A stretch of 64,000 nucleotides of DNA. Source: JABDBL01 sp963845445. GTDB taxonomy: Bacteria > Cyanobacteriota > Vampirovibrionia > Obscuribacterales > Obscuribacteraceae. Shown here piece after piece: positions 44,373-53,082 of this stretch. Made by a program: the position numbers and the translations under genes. Position 1 is the stretch's first letter, and every line of letters begins with the position of its first letter. The notes under the pieces were generated by a model. That model did not search any database, had not been told where the DNA came from, and was given only the letters and a program-made list of their open reading frames with translations. The stretch covers positions 1,612,001-1,676,000 of the forward strand of contig CAWJSE010000002.1 of the NCBI GenBank assembly GCA_963845445.1. The letters are read 5' to 3'.

Positions 44373-46871
44373 TGATTGTGGCAAACTAAAACTGAGCAGA
44401 AGTTTCAATAATGGCAAACGAAATTTGAGTACCTTGACAGGACCATTGATAATAGAAGGGTTCCAGAGGCTGGGACCTAGAAAAAAAATGGTAGGGATGA
44501 TTGATCAAGACACATGGGTATCAATTCGGCTGTTACATGCAAGACATGGCAAAAGTAAAAAATGGTTAGCGCAAGAATTTGGGCTATCGCGAAACACGGT
44601 GGCGAAGTACTTAAAGGACGCGGAAGCGCCAACCTACAGAATAATAGAGGCAAGAGGAAGGCCGGTATTTAACCAATGGGAAGAGCACGTTCGGACAATC
44701 TTGGAGGAAGACCGAAACGCGCCCCGCAAGCAAAAGCATACAGCAAATCGCGTATATCAGCGACTAGTAAATGAATATGGATATACCGGCTCGGCAAGAA
44801 CGGTAAGGTATATGGTAGCGGAGATTAAGAACAAGCCAAGTAAATCGGTATTTTTGCCATTGCAATTTGAAGCTGGCAAAGATGCCCAGGTTGATTTTGG
44901 CGAGTCATATGCTGACATTGCGGGTGTGAGGACGAAAGTGTACAGCTTTGAGATGAGACTAAATTATTCTCGCAAGAAATTTGCCATGGCAGTGCGAGCA
45001 CTAAATATGGAGTCATTCATGGAAGCGCATGTGCAAGCGTTTGAATTTTTTGAAGGAGTACCATTGAGATTAACGTATGACAATTTAGGTTTAGCAGTGG
45101 TGAGAGTAGGCAAAGGCAAACAGCGAACATTGACCAAGAAGTTCAAGGAATTAATGGGCTTTTATACTTTTGAGGCAAATTTTTGCACACCTGGCAAAGA
45201 GGGGGCTCATGAAAAAGGAGGGATAGAGGGAAGCATTGGTTTTAGCCGGCGGAACTGGATGGTACCTGTGCCAAAGGTTGAATCGATTGAAGAATTGAAT
45301 GGTCGATTATTAGTGTATTGCCAGGAAGACGGCAATCGAACTGTGGCGGGGCAAGCAGAACGGATTGAAGAAGCATTTGTCAAAGAGCGACCATTGTTAT
45401 TAAAGTTACCACAGCGACGATTTGATGCAGGGACAGCACGTAATTGTGTGATAGCTGATGGCTACCAGACAATAGTTTACGAAGGCAATCGTTATTCGGT
45501 GCCAAGCAAATATGTTGGCAGGATGTTAAGGGTAAGGGCGTATTTAGACAAGTTGATATTTTCAACTAATGTAGAGGTAATAGCTGAGCACAAGAGGAGC
45601 TATGAGAAAGAAGAATATTTGCTAAAGCCGGAACATTACTTAGAGCAGTTAGAGAGGAAGCCACATGCAGTGCCATATGCCAGACCGCTGTTGCAAGCCG
45701 AATGGCCAAATGGTTACTGGGATTATTACCGGCGACTTGTAGAAGAAAGAGGCGCATCTGAAGGAGGTTGGCATTTCATTCGTATTTTAAAGTGTCATAT
45801 GGAGCAAGGTGCAACTTGTACATCGGCAGCTGTTGCCGAAACAATGGCATTGGGATTAGTGAGTGCAGATGCCGTGCTGCAAATAGTGGACCAGCAGAAA
45901 TTTAAGAAAGAGCATCAAGCTGAGGTGCTGGACTTAAGTTTGCATCCTAGCTTAAGTGAGTACACAGTTGAATTAGGCTGCACATTGCAATACCAAATTT
46001 TATTAAGGGGTAAAAGAATGAACAATGCGTTGCTTGAGCAATATTTAAAAAGATTGCGTCTACCGACAATGACCAAAAACTATGAACGAGTAGCAAAAGA
46101 AGCGGACAGTAATCGGGTCGGTTATCAAGAATATTTATGCTGTTTGTCAGAGCAAGAAGTACAAACGCGGGAAGAAAATAATCGCAAAGACAAGCTATTA
46201 AAGGCAAAATTTCCAGCAGTAAAGACGCTTGACCAATTTAAATTTGATGAGATTCCATCACTAGACAAAAGTGCGGTGATGCAATTATTTGGCGGGCAAT
46301 ATTTATCTACAGCAGAAAATATTGTATTGCTGGGAGGGCATGGTACAGGCAAGACACATCTTGCAATAGCGTTTGGTATGGAAGCATGCGCAGCTGGTAA
46401 GAGAGTTCGTTTTTACAGCGTAGGTGATTTAGTACATCAATTATTGGAAGCACGAGATGCACGCCAGGTCTTTAGGTTACAACAACAATTGGCCCGATAT
46501 GACCTGCTCATTTTAGATGAATTGGGAATGACAGACTGCAAGCAAGATGGAGGTAATTTGCTATTTCAAGTAATCAGTTCGCGCTACGAGCGATGCTCAA
46601 CGATCATCACAACTAACCTAGAATTTAAAGACTGGACAAGTGTATTTGGCACTCAGCAATTAACCAATGCTCTTTTAGACCGACTTGTGCATCGCTGTCA
46701 GATTATTGCCATGAATGGAGAAAGTTTTAGATTTAAAGAAAGTGTACGCCGCAAGAAAAAATCTCAACCTTCAGAAGCGGCCTAAAGCCAGGAGAAAAAT
46801 CAATGACAACTAACCAACCACTGCTCAATTTTCGATTGGCAGAACTGCTCAAATTTCATTTGCCAAAAACA
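44373..46871 (+). mobile_element. IS21-family insertion sequence, copy A (2499 bp)
   Basis: Both ends begin with TG, and TGATTGTGGCAAAC (left) matches the reverse complement of the right end, TGTTTTTGGCAAAT. Further inside, CAAA/TTTGAG-type subrepeats (GAGCAG, GGCAAA) recur, as in the multiple terminal repeats of IS21. It carries istA and istB. A second copy of the same length lies inverted at 56194-58692. The two differ mainly by single-base changes in A runs. Confidence 0.92.
44488..46785 (+). CDS. istA: IS21 transposase IstA fused in frame to IstB
   Basis: In copy A, istA and istB are one frame of 765 residues. The IstA part has a helix-turn-helix (SKKWLAQEFGLSRNTVAKYLKD) and the DDE catalytic residues: DAQVDFGES, YDNLGLAV and HEKGGIEGS. 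The IstB part begins at MNNALLEQ (46018) and has Walker A GGHGTGKTH and Walker B LLILDELG; it is the AAA+ helper for target choice. Copy B has one more A in the run before MNNAL (five versus four), giving the normal overlapping arrangement of separate istA and istB. The fusion is thus a one-base difference. The start at 44488 is the first ATG inside the element that fits the family. Confidence 0.88.
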   Translation: MVGMIDQDTWVSIRLLHARHGKSKKWLAQEFGLSRNTVAKYLKDAEAPTYRIIEARGRPVFNQWEEHVRTILEEDRNAPRKQKHTANRVYQRLVNEYGYTGSARTVRYMVAEIKNKPSKSVFLPLQFEAGKDAQVDFGESYADIAGVRTKVYSFEMRLNYSRKKFAMAVRALNMESFMEAHVQAFEFFEGVPLRLTYDNLGLAVVRVGKGKQRTLTKKFKELMGFYTFEANFCTPGKEGAHEKGGIEGSIGFSRRNWMVPVPKVESIEELNGRLLVYCQEDGNRTVAGQAERIEEAFVKERPLLLKLPQRRFDAGTARNCVIADGYQTIVYEGNRYSVPSKYVGRMLRVRAYLDKLIFSTNVEVIAEHKRSYEKEEYLLKPEHYLEQLERKPHAVPYARPLLQAEWPNGYWDYYRRLVEERGASEGGWHFIRILKCHMEQGATCTSAAVAETMALGLVSADAVLQIVDQQKFKKEHQAEVLDLSLHPSLSEYTVELGCTLQYQILLRGKRMNNALLEQYLKRLRLPTMTKNYERVAKEADSNRVGYQEYLCCLSEQEVQTREENNRKDKLLKAKFPAVKTLDQFKFDEIPSLDKSAVMQLFGGQYLSTAENIVLLGGHGTGKTHLAIAFGMEACAAGKRVRFYSVGDLVHQLLEARDARQVFRLQQQLARYDLLILDELGMTDCKQDGGNLLFQVISSRYERCSTIITTNLEFKDWTSVFGTQQLTNALLDRLVHRCQIIAMNGESFRFKESVRRKKKSQPSEAA

Positions 46872-46879
46872 CTCATGTC
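46872..46879. repeat. IS21 copy A target-site duplication (right)
   Basis: CTCATGTC, the right partner of 44365-44372. An intact duplication shows copy A arrived by transposition and has not been rearranged since. Confidence 0.9.
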
Positions 46880-47249
46880 TAAGCCATCCAAACAGATGTA
46901 CGAAATGTTATCTTTTGCTGTACATCCTTCTCTCGGTGCTATCGGCAACAGGGCTAAATTTTTTGAAAATGGGCACTACCTTGATTTGTTCGATAATTAC
47001 CCAGAAGAATGTGATCCAGAATTACAAAAGAATTTTCTAAACTTATTAACTGTCCATTTTATTACCTTAAAAGATTTGGCTGACTCATTTGCAAAGCACA
47101 ATCAATTCGATTCCAATAAGTGGCAAGTTCAAAGCGAAAAATATGCGACAACTATAAACGCTTGTTTCCAAAGCTTACTTGATGTTTTTGGCACGCTACC
47201 TGACTGGGCTACAGTTATTCAAGCCGACATGCAAAACATTACTGAATGA
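46872..47249 (+). pseudogene. DUF5677-like gene, 3' part
   Basis: 3' remainder of the interrupted gene, starting at the right 8-bp target duplication CTCATGTC (46872-46879). In frame with the 5' part it reads SKPSKQMYEMLSFAVHPSLG and ends at 47249. It has no start of its own. Confidence 0.75.
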
Positions 47250-47714
47250 TCAACAGCGGTTAGAGGCCAAACGCTTTAAGATCTCCAAAATGCCGTTTAG
47301 AGATTCTCATCTTTTATATCCCTCTATTTTTAATTTAGTAGCGTCATTTAAACATCAGTAAATGATTATGGCTCCCACGCTTTTGCTTTTTTTTCAATTT
47401 GCCAGCCGCTAAAATGTCACCTGACTATGGATACAGGTTTTGGCTGGCAGAATGTGTGAAATTGCCGCTGACTAAAAACCATGCCTCATAAAGGTTTTAC
47501 CGTTTTCGCTGGCGCCTAAGACGATATCTGCCCATTCTCTTTTAGTAATTAAATACATCAACTTCTAATCTTGGAGTAGAGAACCGCCTAACGCCTGGCT
47601 GGTTATTGTGCTATTGAGCTGCTCTACATTTATCTGCAATGTCGCATATAGAAAGATTTACTATTCATGAACTACTATTATTATCAAGATGTTTAATAGA
47701 ATTGCTTGCAAACT
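47250..47714. other. Non-coding gap
   Basis: About 465 AT-rich bases between convergent genes. I see no credible gene, RNA or strong repeat. Confidence 0.45.
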
Positions 47715-48437
47715 TCATAGGTTATTAATTTTATCTATTAGCTCTTCTTTGGTGATTCTTAGAGGGTGGTCTGATAGTCGCTTGTCAACAAAATCAAGTG
47801 AGATTTTTTGTGGGTCAACCACCACTCTGCCTTCAATATCGAGAGTCAAAGGAACAGTTAGTGCTTTAACGTAATTAAGAAATCCATCTGTCTGGCTTGG
47901 AACTAAATTCTCAATACAATTATCCGCAGCAAAAACTATGTCGGCTACAAAGTTTTCTAAATTAAGGCAATAAGATGGGTAACCGTTCTTTTGAGAGCGG
48001 TCAGTAAGGCGATGCTTTTCGGGACGTCGGTGACAAAACCTAAATCCATCAAGAGCTGCATTGTTCAATTGCCTCGACCAGCCATAAGAGTGAGCAAGAG
48101 AACAACGAAGGGCATAAAGAGCAGTGGTGTCATATATATAATCAATAAGACCACCATTCAGCCACTTTTGAGCCCAATCAATAAATAGATCTCTATCGTC
48201 AGGAAGGTGTTTGCGTTTAGCCAAATTTCGTCCATCATTATCTACGAAATTCTGGTTTTTATTGCACCACCAAAGTTCAGCAAACGAACTAATAGAACAC
48301 ATAGACAGGGTAAATGCTCCCATTGTAGAACCACCACGAATGGCTTTAAATATGTCTCCGATAATGGCCCCAAAATAAGCGTGTCGGAGTCGCCAATAGA
48401 GATCATCGTTTAAATTTTTGTTCAAGTTCTGTACCAT
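47715..48437 (-). CDS. Hypothetical protein with HEPN-like RxxxxH motif
   Basis: 240 residues. ALRCSLAHSYGWSRQ near residue 112 matches the R-x4-H motif of HEPN RNases (Arg-Cys-Ser-Leu-Ala-His). The rest is helix-rich with several Trp and Cys. It is divergent from the HigBA-type pair at 48546, 108 bases away. I do not recognise a named family; a single short motif is weak evidence. Confidence 0.5.
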   Translation of the reverse strand: MVQNLNKNLNDDLYWRLRHAYFGAIIGDIFKAIRGGSTMGAFTLSMCSISSFAELWWCNKNQNFVDNDGRNLAKRKHLPDDRDLFIDWAQKWLNGGLIDYIYDTTALYALRCSLAHSYGWSRQLNNAALDGFRFCHRRPEKHRLTDRSQKNGYPSYCLNLENFVADIVFAADNCIENLVPSQTDGFLNYVKALTVPLTLDIEGRVVVDPQKISLDFVDKRLSDHPLRITKEELIDKINNL

Positions 48438-48510
48438 TGATTAGCATATTTAGCGTGTCTCCAAAGTAATGTATGCGTCTGCTACTGACATTATTATACT
48501 AATTTTTTGC

Positions 48511-48539
48511 TTGACAATATGCCAGTTTTGGCATATACT
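48511..48539 (+). promoter_or_regulatory. Promoter with embedded operator of the HigBA-type module
   Basis: TTGACA (48511-48516) and TATACT (48534-48539) are separated by exactly 17 bases, a near-ideal sigma-70 promoter. The spacer holds a perfect palindrome with arms ATATGCCA (48517-48524) and TGGCATAT (48529-48536) overlapping the -10 box. A repressor bound there would block transcription, the usual self-control of toxin-antitoxin modules. Confidence 0.85.
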
Positions 48540-48545
48540 AGATTA

Positions 48546-48944
48546 GTGAAAAAACCTGAACCTAAGATCGTAAAAATAGACCCGGCGGAGGAAAAAGAGG
48601 TCATATTTTGGCCTCAAAGTCTTGTCGATGAAGTTAAGAAAGATTGGCCCGAGTATATGCGCCGTGAAGGTGGATTTCAATTAGGGAGGGTCCAACAAGG
48701 ACTAGACCCAGATAATTATAGGCCAATGCCAACAATTGGCGTTGGTGTGCGCGAAATAAAGCTACAAGACAGCAACAAGAGCCAATACAGGTTAATTTAC
48801 ATAGCCAAATTTGATGAAGCAATTTACGTTTTTCATATCATCACAAAGAAAACAACACAACAAACAAGCAACAAAGATATTGATATAGCAAAGAAAAGAC
48901 TCAGCGAAATAATTGAATACAGAAAGAAGAGTAAAAACATATGA
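48546..48944 (+). CDS. RelE/HigB-type toxin (phage Gp49-like)
   Basis: About 132 residues from the GTG at 48546. Earlier in-frame codons lie inside the promoter and cannot be used. VGVREIKLQDSNKSQYRLIYIAKFDEAIYVFHIITKKT matches the GxxELR...YRVFY-type core of HigB/RelE mRNA interferases of the Gp49-like group, with the conserved final K-T stretch. Its stop overlaps the start of the Xre antitoxin by four bases. The GTG is only a few bases past the predicted transcription start, so the mRNA may be nearly leaderless. Confidence 0.85.
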   Translation: MKKPEPKIVKIDPAEEKEVIFWPQSLVDEVKKDWPEYMRREGGFQLGRVQQGLDPDNYRPMPTIGVGVREIKLQDSNKSQYRLIYIAKFDEAIYVFHIITKKTTQQTSNKDIDIAKKRLSEIIEYRKKSKNI

Positions 48945-49267
48945 GCAAGAATGTATTTAGAGATTTAGGTTTCAGCGAAGAAGAAGCAGCAGGACTAAAG
49001 TTAAAGTCCTATCTTTTCATGGCATTGCAAGAAGCCATCCGCCATAGTTCAATGACTCAAAAGGAAATTGCAGAAGCTATAGGAGCCGACCAACCAAAAG
49101 TATCCAAAATTTTAAATGGCAAATTCAACGAATTCTCAATCGAACGCATCACTGAATACACACAACGACTTGGCTACGACATTCACATAAGCACCACTCC
49201 TGCGCCGAAAAATCGTTCAGTGGGGACCGTCATAATGGATAAGCGTGCTTTAGCGAAGACGGGCTAA
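48941..49267 (+). CDS. HigA-type Xre antitoxin
   Basis: 108 residues. The helix-turn-helix SMTQKEIAEAIGADQPKVSKILNGKFNEFSIERI with the downstream LGYDIHI stretch is typical of the small antitoxins (HTH_37 type) paired with Gp49-like toxins. It overlaps the toxin stop by four bases, in the toxin-first order of higBA. It likely binds the palindrome at 48517-48536. Confidence 0.9.
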   Translation: MSKNVFRDLGFSEEEAAGLKLKSYLFMALQEAIRHSSMTQKEIAEAIGADQPKVSKILNGKFNEFSIERITEYTQRLGYDIHISTTPAPKNRSVGTVIMDKRALAKTG

Positions 49268-49865
49268 ATAAAGACAACCTCGTACTAACTTTAGAATATC
49301 GCGAAGGAAGGGATCCATTCTCAAGCCCGTGCCTGTATGCCATCCAGCATTTAATGATCCACATTTTACAACCCCGCTATACCATGGATCATCATCTATG
49401 TCTCACAGATACACGGTTTGCGGATATGTGGAGCATTCACTTTATCCTGCCATACTACGTCGCCGTGCGACTCCGCTCGGCGCCACAAGCGGCGTTAGCT
49501 GCGTAGCACTGACAGCGAAATAGATATCATCGATGACATAGGTATTGGCATACGGAAAAATCACAAAATAAGATTTCATCACGGGCCAAGCACACATTAG
49601 AAAATGTGGTTTTGACGTTAATATACTTTCCTTTATTTTGACAGTAATCTGCCTACGTCTATTTTTTCGATCCTATCGCATCGAGAGATAGATCTTAATG
49701 ATTGAAGTACCGGAAGATGGGCTCAGAGGGTTCTTACAATTCCTTCTAAGTTTAAAAGTAAAGCTCCACTTCCACCCCCACACCGCACTAATTTCAGATT
49801 TAATCGAACCTAACCCGGCTGAGTCGTGTAATTCCCAGTGACGGGACTTCTAGCCAGCATTATGC
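49268..49865. other. Non-coding stretch with conserved leader block
   Basis: About 600 bases without a credible gene. The last part holds the leader block (49797-49842) shared with the region before 53083. GC-rich words near 49460-49520 (CGCCGTGCGACTCCGCTCGGC) resemble repeat or hairpin sequence. Nothing else is clear. Confidence 0.45.
49797..49842 (+). promoter_or_regulatory. Conserved leader block, copy 1
   Basis: GATTTAATCGA (49797) and GAGTCGTGTAAT-x-CCCAGTGAC (49821-49842) recur with the same 24-base start-to-start spacing at 52991 and 53015. Both copies end about 45 bases before a paralogous gene start, and different short hairpins lie between block and start. It could be a shared promoter/operator or a 5' leader element. 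Confidence 0.65.
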
Positions 49866-49886
49866 TTGCTGAACGAGGTTAGCAAT

Positions 49887-51212
49887 ATGAATGCTCTTCT
49901 AAAAATACGCTCAATATCACTTAAATGCCTCATTGCATTGTGGATATCCAATTGGATAGCACTAGCTTTAGATCAAATGAGTTTTATCTGGCGATTTCAC
50001 GGTTATCCTGATGACTACACAGCTTACCAATCGTTATTACGATACCTGGCGCTCACAGCTATTTCCCTGCTGGTCGGACGAAAGGTGCTCACTGGTAACG
50101 CGCTTGGCGATCAAATTCCAGTGAGTATAGCAAAAAGCATCGCGAAAGAATTTCCCTTCTGTCGGCTTTTTAATTTACTAATAGTATTTTTCTCTACGAT
50201 TATGATTGTTTTCATATCTTATTTCTTAAGTTGGAATTCTTTCAAATGCGCCATACGACCTATTGCATGCCTGGTTGATTGCACAAAAAATTATGAGCTC
50301 ACTGAGCGAATTTATAAACTTTCCTTCGATCGGGATAGCGATCAATGCTTTGCCTCATGGCGGAGTAGTAAGTTCCCTGAAGATACGGAAACTAGGTATG
50401 CTCGCAATGCAGCCGTTGCCAAAGTATACGGAGATGGTGGGCTAGAAATGATGGATCGATATCTTTATATTGCAAGAAACCTAGATTTGACCACTGCCGG
50501 AATCTATCCCGAAGAATCTATTTATTGGGAAGATAGGGCTCTAAGTGTAAACGCAGCAAATTTAGCACCAGACAAAGTTTTCTGCGCCCTGTCTTACCAG
50601 GCGTCGCTCAAGCTCTATCAACACTCGCGTACACAAACCAAGGCGCTGTACAGACAATGTTGCAATGTTCTAAAAAACAGTGACTTTTTAAATAATCTAG
50701 ATGATCATCGAAAGCTATTCTTCGACATATCACTATCATCAGCAGCGGCAATCTCTTACCACATTAAAGATTTTGAAAGCGCTAGAGTTTTCCAATCACT
50801 TCTTCTTCGACCAAAAAGGGAGCAGCATTCATATCGCCAAATCGCTTTGCTTATATACAGCTTATTCATGATTAGTCTAGCGGCCAGCATTGGTCCCATA
50901 AAATTTCTATGGGATAGCTTACTGCTTGCAAGATTATACAAACGAAAAGAGAAAATCTTACTTAGTGACCAAGACATACTACCTAAAGTCGAGTCCATCG
51001 GCGCTCTAATTGCACTGGATTTATTCAGGCAAAATTTCAAACGAGCTTCGCAGCATAGCCTTAGAGCTCTGGAATTGGTAAATATGGGTTATGAATCTCA
51101 TTCTGGCGAGCTCGCAGAAGCCTCTCAGAAATTAGCCGCTAAAAGAGTAATATTTGACCAAATTCATGCCACAAGTACCATTCTTTTATTTTTAATGTTC
51201 TTTTTAAATTAA
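49887..51212 (+). CDS. Paralogous membrane protein with helical repeats, copy 1
   Basis: About 441 residues from the ATG at 49887 (GAGGTTAGCAAT before it; the earlier TTG is less likely and the paralogue starts at the same position). Three N-terminal transmembrane helices occur near residues 14-36, 46-66 and 88-113. A long helical region with TPR-like pairs follows (ARNAAVAKVYGDGGLEMMDRYLYIARNL), then another membrane helix near 315-330 and a final one at the C-terminus (TSTILLFLMFFLN). It is about half identical by eye to the protein at 53083. Family unknown. Probably a membrane sensor or scaffold. Confidence 0.75.
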   Translation: MNALLKIRSISLKCLIALWISNWIALALDQMSFIWRFHGYPDDYTAYQSLLRYLALTAISLLVGRKVLTGNALGDQIPVSIAKSIAKEFPFCRLFNLLIVFFSTIMIVFISYFLSWNSFKCAIRPIACLVDCTKNYELTERIYKLSFDRDSDQCFASWRSSKFPEDTETRYARNAAVAKVYGDGGLEMMDRYLYIARNLDLTTAGIYPEESIYWEDRALSVNAANLAPDKVFCALSYQASLKLYQHSRTQTKALYRQCCNVLKNSDFLNNLDDHRKLFFDISLSSAAAISYHIKDFESARVFQSLLLRPKREQHSYRQIALLIYSLFMISLAASIGPIKFLWDSLLLARLYKRKEKILLSDQDILPKVESIGALIALDLFRQNFKRASQHSLRALELVNMGYESHSGELAEASQKLAAKRVIFDQIHATSTILLFLMFFLN

Positions 51213-51241
51213 AATTGAGCACCATCAGCCTAACTTATTTT

Positions 51242-52135
51242 CTAAAGCACCTTAGCGTTAACTACTTGGGTGTTTAAATATTGAACAAACTTTCTAATCT
51301 GCTCCGCCAGGAATAAGGTCGAATAATCTCCATGATGAACTTTTTTGTTAATAATCAGCCAATGAGGGCATCTTGTAATAGCACTAAGATCCACCGAGTG
51401 GTGTTTATCAATCAGAGCATCATTTGCACCATGTATCAATAATACCGGAATATTTTTATTAGACTCCATAAACTCAAGAGAGCCCATATCCAAAGAAGGA
51501 AACAACCATTTTGGATAAAACCGGAAGAATGGATAAACTTCAGCACCTAAACTTGTGAGCGAAGTATAAGGGCTAATTAAAATTACAGCGGCACATGGCC
51601 TTAGCATTGCTACATAACTTGCAACTCCTGTGCCCAACGAAAAACCACATTGAATTATTTTATTGGGACTAATATGTTCCACGTTTACCAGGAAGTCATA
51701 GGCAGTTAGTCCATCAGATCGCACCTTTTCAATTGATGGAGAACCTTCGCTCTTGCCAAAGCCCTCATAATCGTAAATAAGAACTGATAAATTGGCTAGC
51801 AACATCGTTTTTGCTAAACCTATATGTGTACTTAGATTCCCTCCCTGTCCATGGTGCAGCAGAACAGTAAATGGAGAATTAGGCTTTTTAAAATACACAC
51901 CATATAACAAACTCTTAGATGGAGATTTAAAGGTTACTGGCACAGCAGAAGCGCCTAACGTTTGCAGCGCAATATTGTCATAGTTTTCTATTTTTTTAGG
52001 CAAAAAAATGACAAAACTGGAAAGAAATAAAGGCGATAAGACAAAGTAAATAATCACTAAACAGATAAGGCTAATCGCTATTCTTGTACAGAAGCGTCCG
52101 TTCATCCGAATATCAATCTCCGAAATGTTTAACAC
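51242..52135 (-). CDS. Membrane-anchored alpha/beta hydrolase
   Basis: 297 residues. One N-terminal membrane helix (LICLVIIYFVLSPLFLSSFVIF) anchors a soluble alpha/beta hydrolase. Motifs are VLLHHGQGGN (oxyanion), GFSLGTGVASYVA (nucleophile Ser), LIHGANDALID (acid) and KKVHHGDYS (catalytic His). It resembles the BAAT or serine-aminopeptidase-like group of surface hydrolases. It lies between the two paralogous membrane proteins, on the opposite strand. The substrate is unknown. Confidence 0.85.
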   Translation of the reverse strand: MLNISEIDIRMNGRFCTRIAISLICLVIIYFVLSPLFLSSFVIFLPKKIENYDNIALQTLGASAVPVTFKSPSKSLLYGVYFKKPNSPFTVLLHHGQGGNLSTHIGLAKTMLLANLSVLIYDYEGFGKSEGSPSIEKVRSDGLTAYDFLVNVEHISPNKIIQCGFSLGTGVASYVAMLRPCAAVILISPYTSLTSLGAEVYPFFRFYPKWLFPSLDMGSLEFMESNKNIPVLLIHGANDALIDKHHSVDLSAITRCPHWLIINKKVHHGDYSTLFLAEQIRKFVQYLNTQVVNAKVL

Positions 52136-52299
52136 TATATAGTCAAATGACTTCAGATACTACAGGTATTAGGCAATCCCCACCATCTCACACAGAATAT
52201 GAATAGACAAAATAGCGGAAGGTCGAATCGAAGGCATTGTTCCATAGGGAACCTGCGACAGTCTATAGGTAAACTTACTTGAAGATTAACACGAAACTA

Positions 52300-52797
52300 T
52301 CATTTGACGTGCCAAAACTCGAAATTTGTGTTTGGCTCAGCACCGACCGGCATTTGATACAGTACCAAATAAATTCCCAAAAATTTGCAATGGACTTCCG
52401 CATCATCCAGAGTTATTTTGAACTTATACCGCTGATTTTTCACACCGGATAATGCTGTTGATTCCTTTAGCCCAAGCAAAAACCTGTTAATCTCTTCATC
52501 TACTAATCTATTGCCACAAGGACGGTCAAAAATTACCGAGGTTACGTACCCTGAAGGATCGAGGTAACACATAGTTATTACAGGATTTGATCTCGTCTCT
52601 CTTCTAGTTATCCGTGGTCGCGACATCCAATAAGTCTGTACTTGACCACGAAAATCATCACATATCTCCTTAGTGATTATTTTTCCGTTCATGTCTAATA
52701 CGTCTTCTTTACAGGTAAGAGCATAGGTAGACGTGCACGCTAATAGTACAACCAACAGAAAAAGACCAAGAGTTTTAACCACAAGCATTAGCTCCAA
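52300..52797 (-). CDS. Secreted hypothetical protein (165 aa)
   Basis: Signal peptide near residues 1-27 (VVKTLGLFLLVVLLACTSTYA). The mature part has six Cys residues that could form disulfides. ITMCYLDPSGYVTSVIFDRPCGNRLVDEEINRFLLGLK recalls the TonB-C-type fold of the proteins at 41197 and 1108. It is upstream of the hydrolase on the same strand. Confidence 0.7.
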   Translation of the reverse strand: MELMLVVKTLGLFLLVVLLACTSTYALTCKEDVLDMNGKIITKEICDDFRGQVQTYWMSRPRITRRETRSNPVITMCYLDPSGYVTSVIFDRPCGNRLVDEEINRFLLGLKESTALSGVKNQRYKFKITLDDAEVHCKFLGIYLVLYQMPVGAEPNTNFEFWHVK

Positions 52798-52990
52798 ATG
52801 AACAATTGATCGTAAATATTACCACTGGAATTAGGTAACAGTCCGTAAGTAAACTATGGTTCCATAAAGTTATTGTCATGACGCAGAAAGTAATAATTAA
52901 GAACGAATCAAGTCAAGATCACGTTAAAACATTTAGTGTAAATCTCAGTCTTCGCTCTCAATGTAGCCCAGGAAATTGTATAGTCCGATA

Positions 52991-53036
52991 GATTTAATCG
53001 AGTTTCATCCTACCGAGTCGTGTAATGCCCAGTGAC
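52991..53036 (+). promoter_or_regulatory. Conserved leader block, copy 2
   Basis: Second copy of the block at 49797-49842, with the same spacing between its two conserved words. It lies 47 bases before the ATG at 53083, nearly the same distance as copy 1. A hairpin AGGAT...ATCCT follows. Confidence 0.65.
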
Positions 53037-53082
53037 AGACTAGGATTCCGAAGCTATCCTGGTAGTTATAGGGTGTAAAGTC

